From the NCBI RefSeq assembly GCF_000314995.1, contig NZ_BAEO01000015.1, forward strand, positions 124,001 to 188,000: DNA of 64,000 nt. The letters run 5' to 3'. Positions 63,583 through 64,000 of the stretch are shown in pieces (positions within the stretch are counted from its first letter, which is position 1; every line of letters begins with the position of its first letter). Below the pieces are notes generated by a model. It ran no database searches. It saw only the letters and a program-made list of their open reading frames with translations, and was not told where the DNA came from. The translations under genes were made by a program, and so were the position numbers. The stretch comes from Paraglaciecola arctica BSs20135. Lineage in GTDB: Bacteria > Pseudomonadota > Gammaproteobacteria > Enterobacterales > Alteromonadaceae.

Positions 63583-64000
<418 letters not shown>

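Overview
The window looks like a chromosomal segment of a marine gammaproteobacterium of the order Alteromonadales (Paraglaciecola/Glaciecola/Alteromonas type). This rests on moderately AT-rich DNA and gene neighbourhoods that match Escherichia coli and Shewanella block by block. Taxonomy is inferred from synteny and protein flavour only; no rRNA gene is present. Apart from both window edges, which cut nrdA (left) and trxB (right), most genes are intact.

Layout. 0-1.8 kb: class Ia ribonucleotide reductase nrdA(end)-nrdB-yfaE. 1.8-13.4 kb: the dapA-bamC-purC operon facing gcvR-bcp, then a PerM-like permease, a conserved unknown, bepA-(tlpA-like)-arsC-like-wrbA-DUF2069, and hda with a DUF2066 gene. 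13.6-16.1 kb: purM-purN-DUF3108. 16.2-20.4 kb: fadE, with a FadR-like operator, and the Hsp70-like yegD. 20.7-33.1 kb: an eight-gene catabolic operon of the acyclic-terpene-utilisation (Atu) type: acyl-CoA ligase, SDR, AtuA, biotin carboxylase, enoyl-CoA hydratase, carboxyltransferase, nitronate monooxygenase and acyl-CoA dehydrogenase. It is divergent from a GlxA/AraC-type regulator. 33.1-33.6 kb: tRNA-Pro(GGG) followed downstream by two decayed tandem copies of itself. 33.7-36.5 kb: YHS protein, AraC regulator, flavin reductase, dcd. 36.9-43.97 kb: metG, then yafS-like/gloB/mltD, a pore-less voltage-sensor-like protein and an ICMT-like methyltransferase. 44-45.4 kb: two orphan genes around a short tandem repeat. 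45.5-48.4 kb: cysS-ppiB-lpxH, where a palindromic repeat element supplies the lpxH start codon. 48.5-56.9 kb: cspA, then a BlaI-type repressor, an M56 peptidase-TonB fusion, a small lipoprotein and a complete RND efflux system. 56.9-64 kb: a YHYH-domain gene remnant, fadH, sppA, thioesterase, sprT, a two-repeat PQQ-like protein, yfbV and trxB.

How the genes work together. Most of the window is housekeeping: deoxynucleotide supply, purine and lysine synthesis, outer-membrane assembly and quality control, tRNA charging, lipid A and disulfide reduction. Two accessory units stand out. The Atu-type operon should activate, dehydrogenate, carboxylate and hydrate a 3-methyl-branched acyl-CoA, and fadE and fadH nearby could finish the beta-oxidation. 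The BlaI/M56-TonB module carries a clear pair of TACA-n2-TGTA operators and probably controls the RND pump behind it. No phage, insertion sequence, CRISPR array or restriction/defence system was seen.
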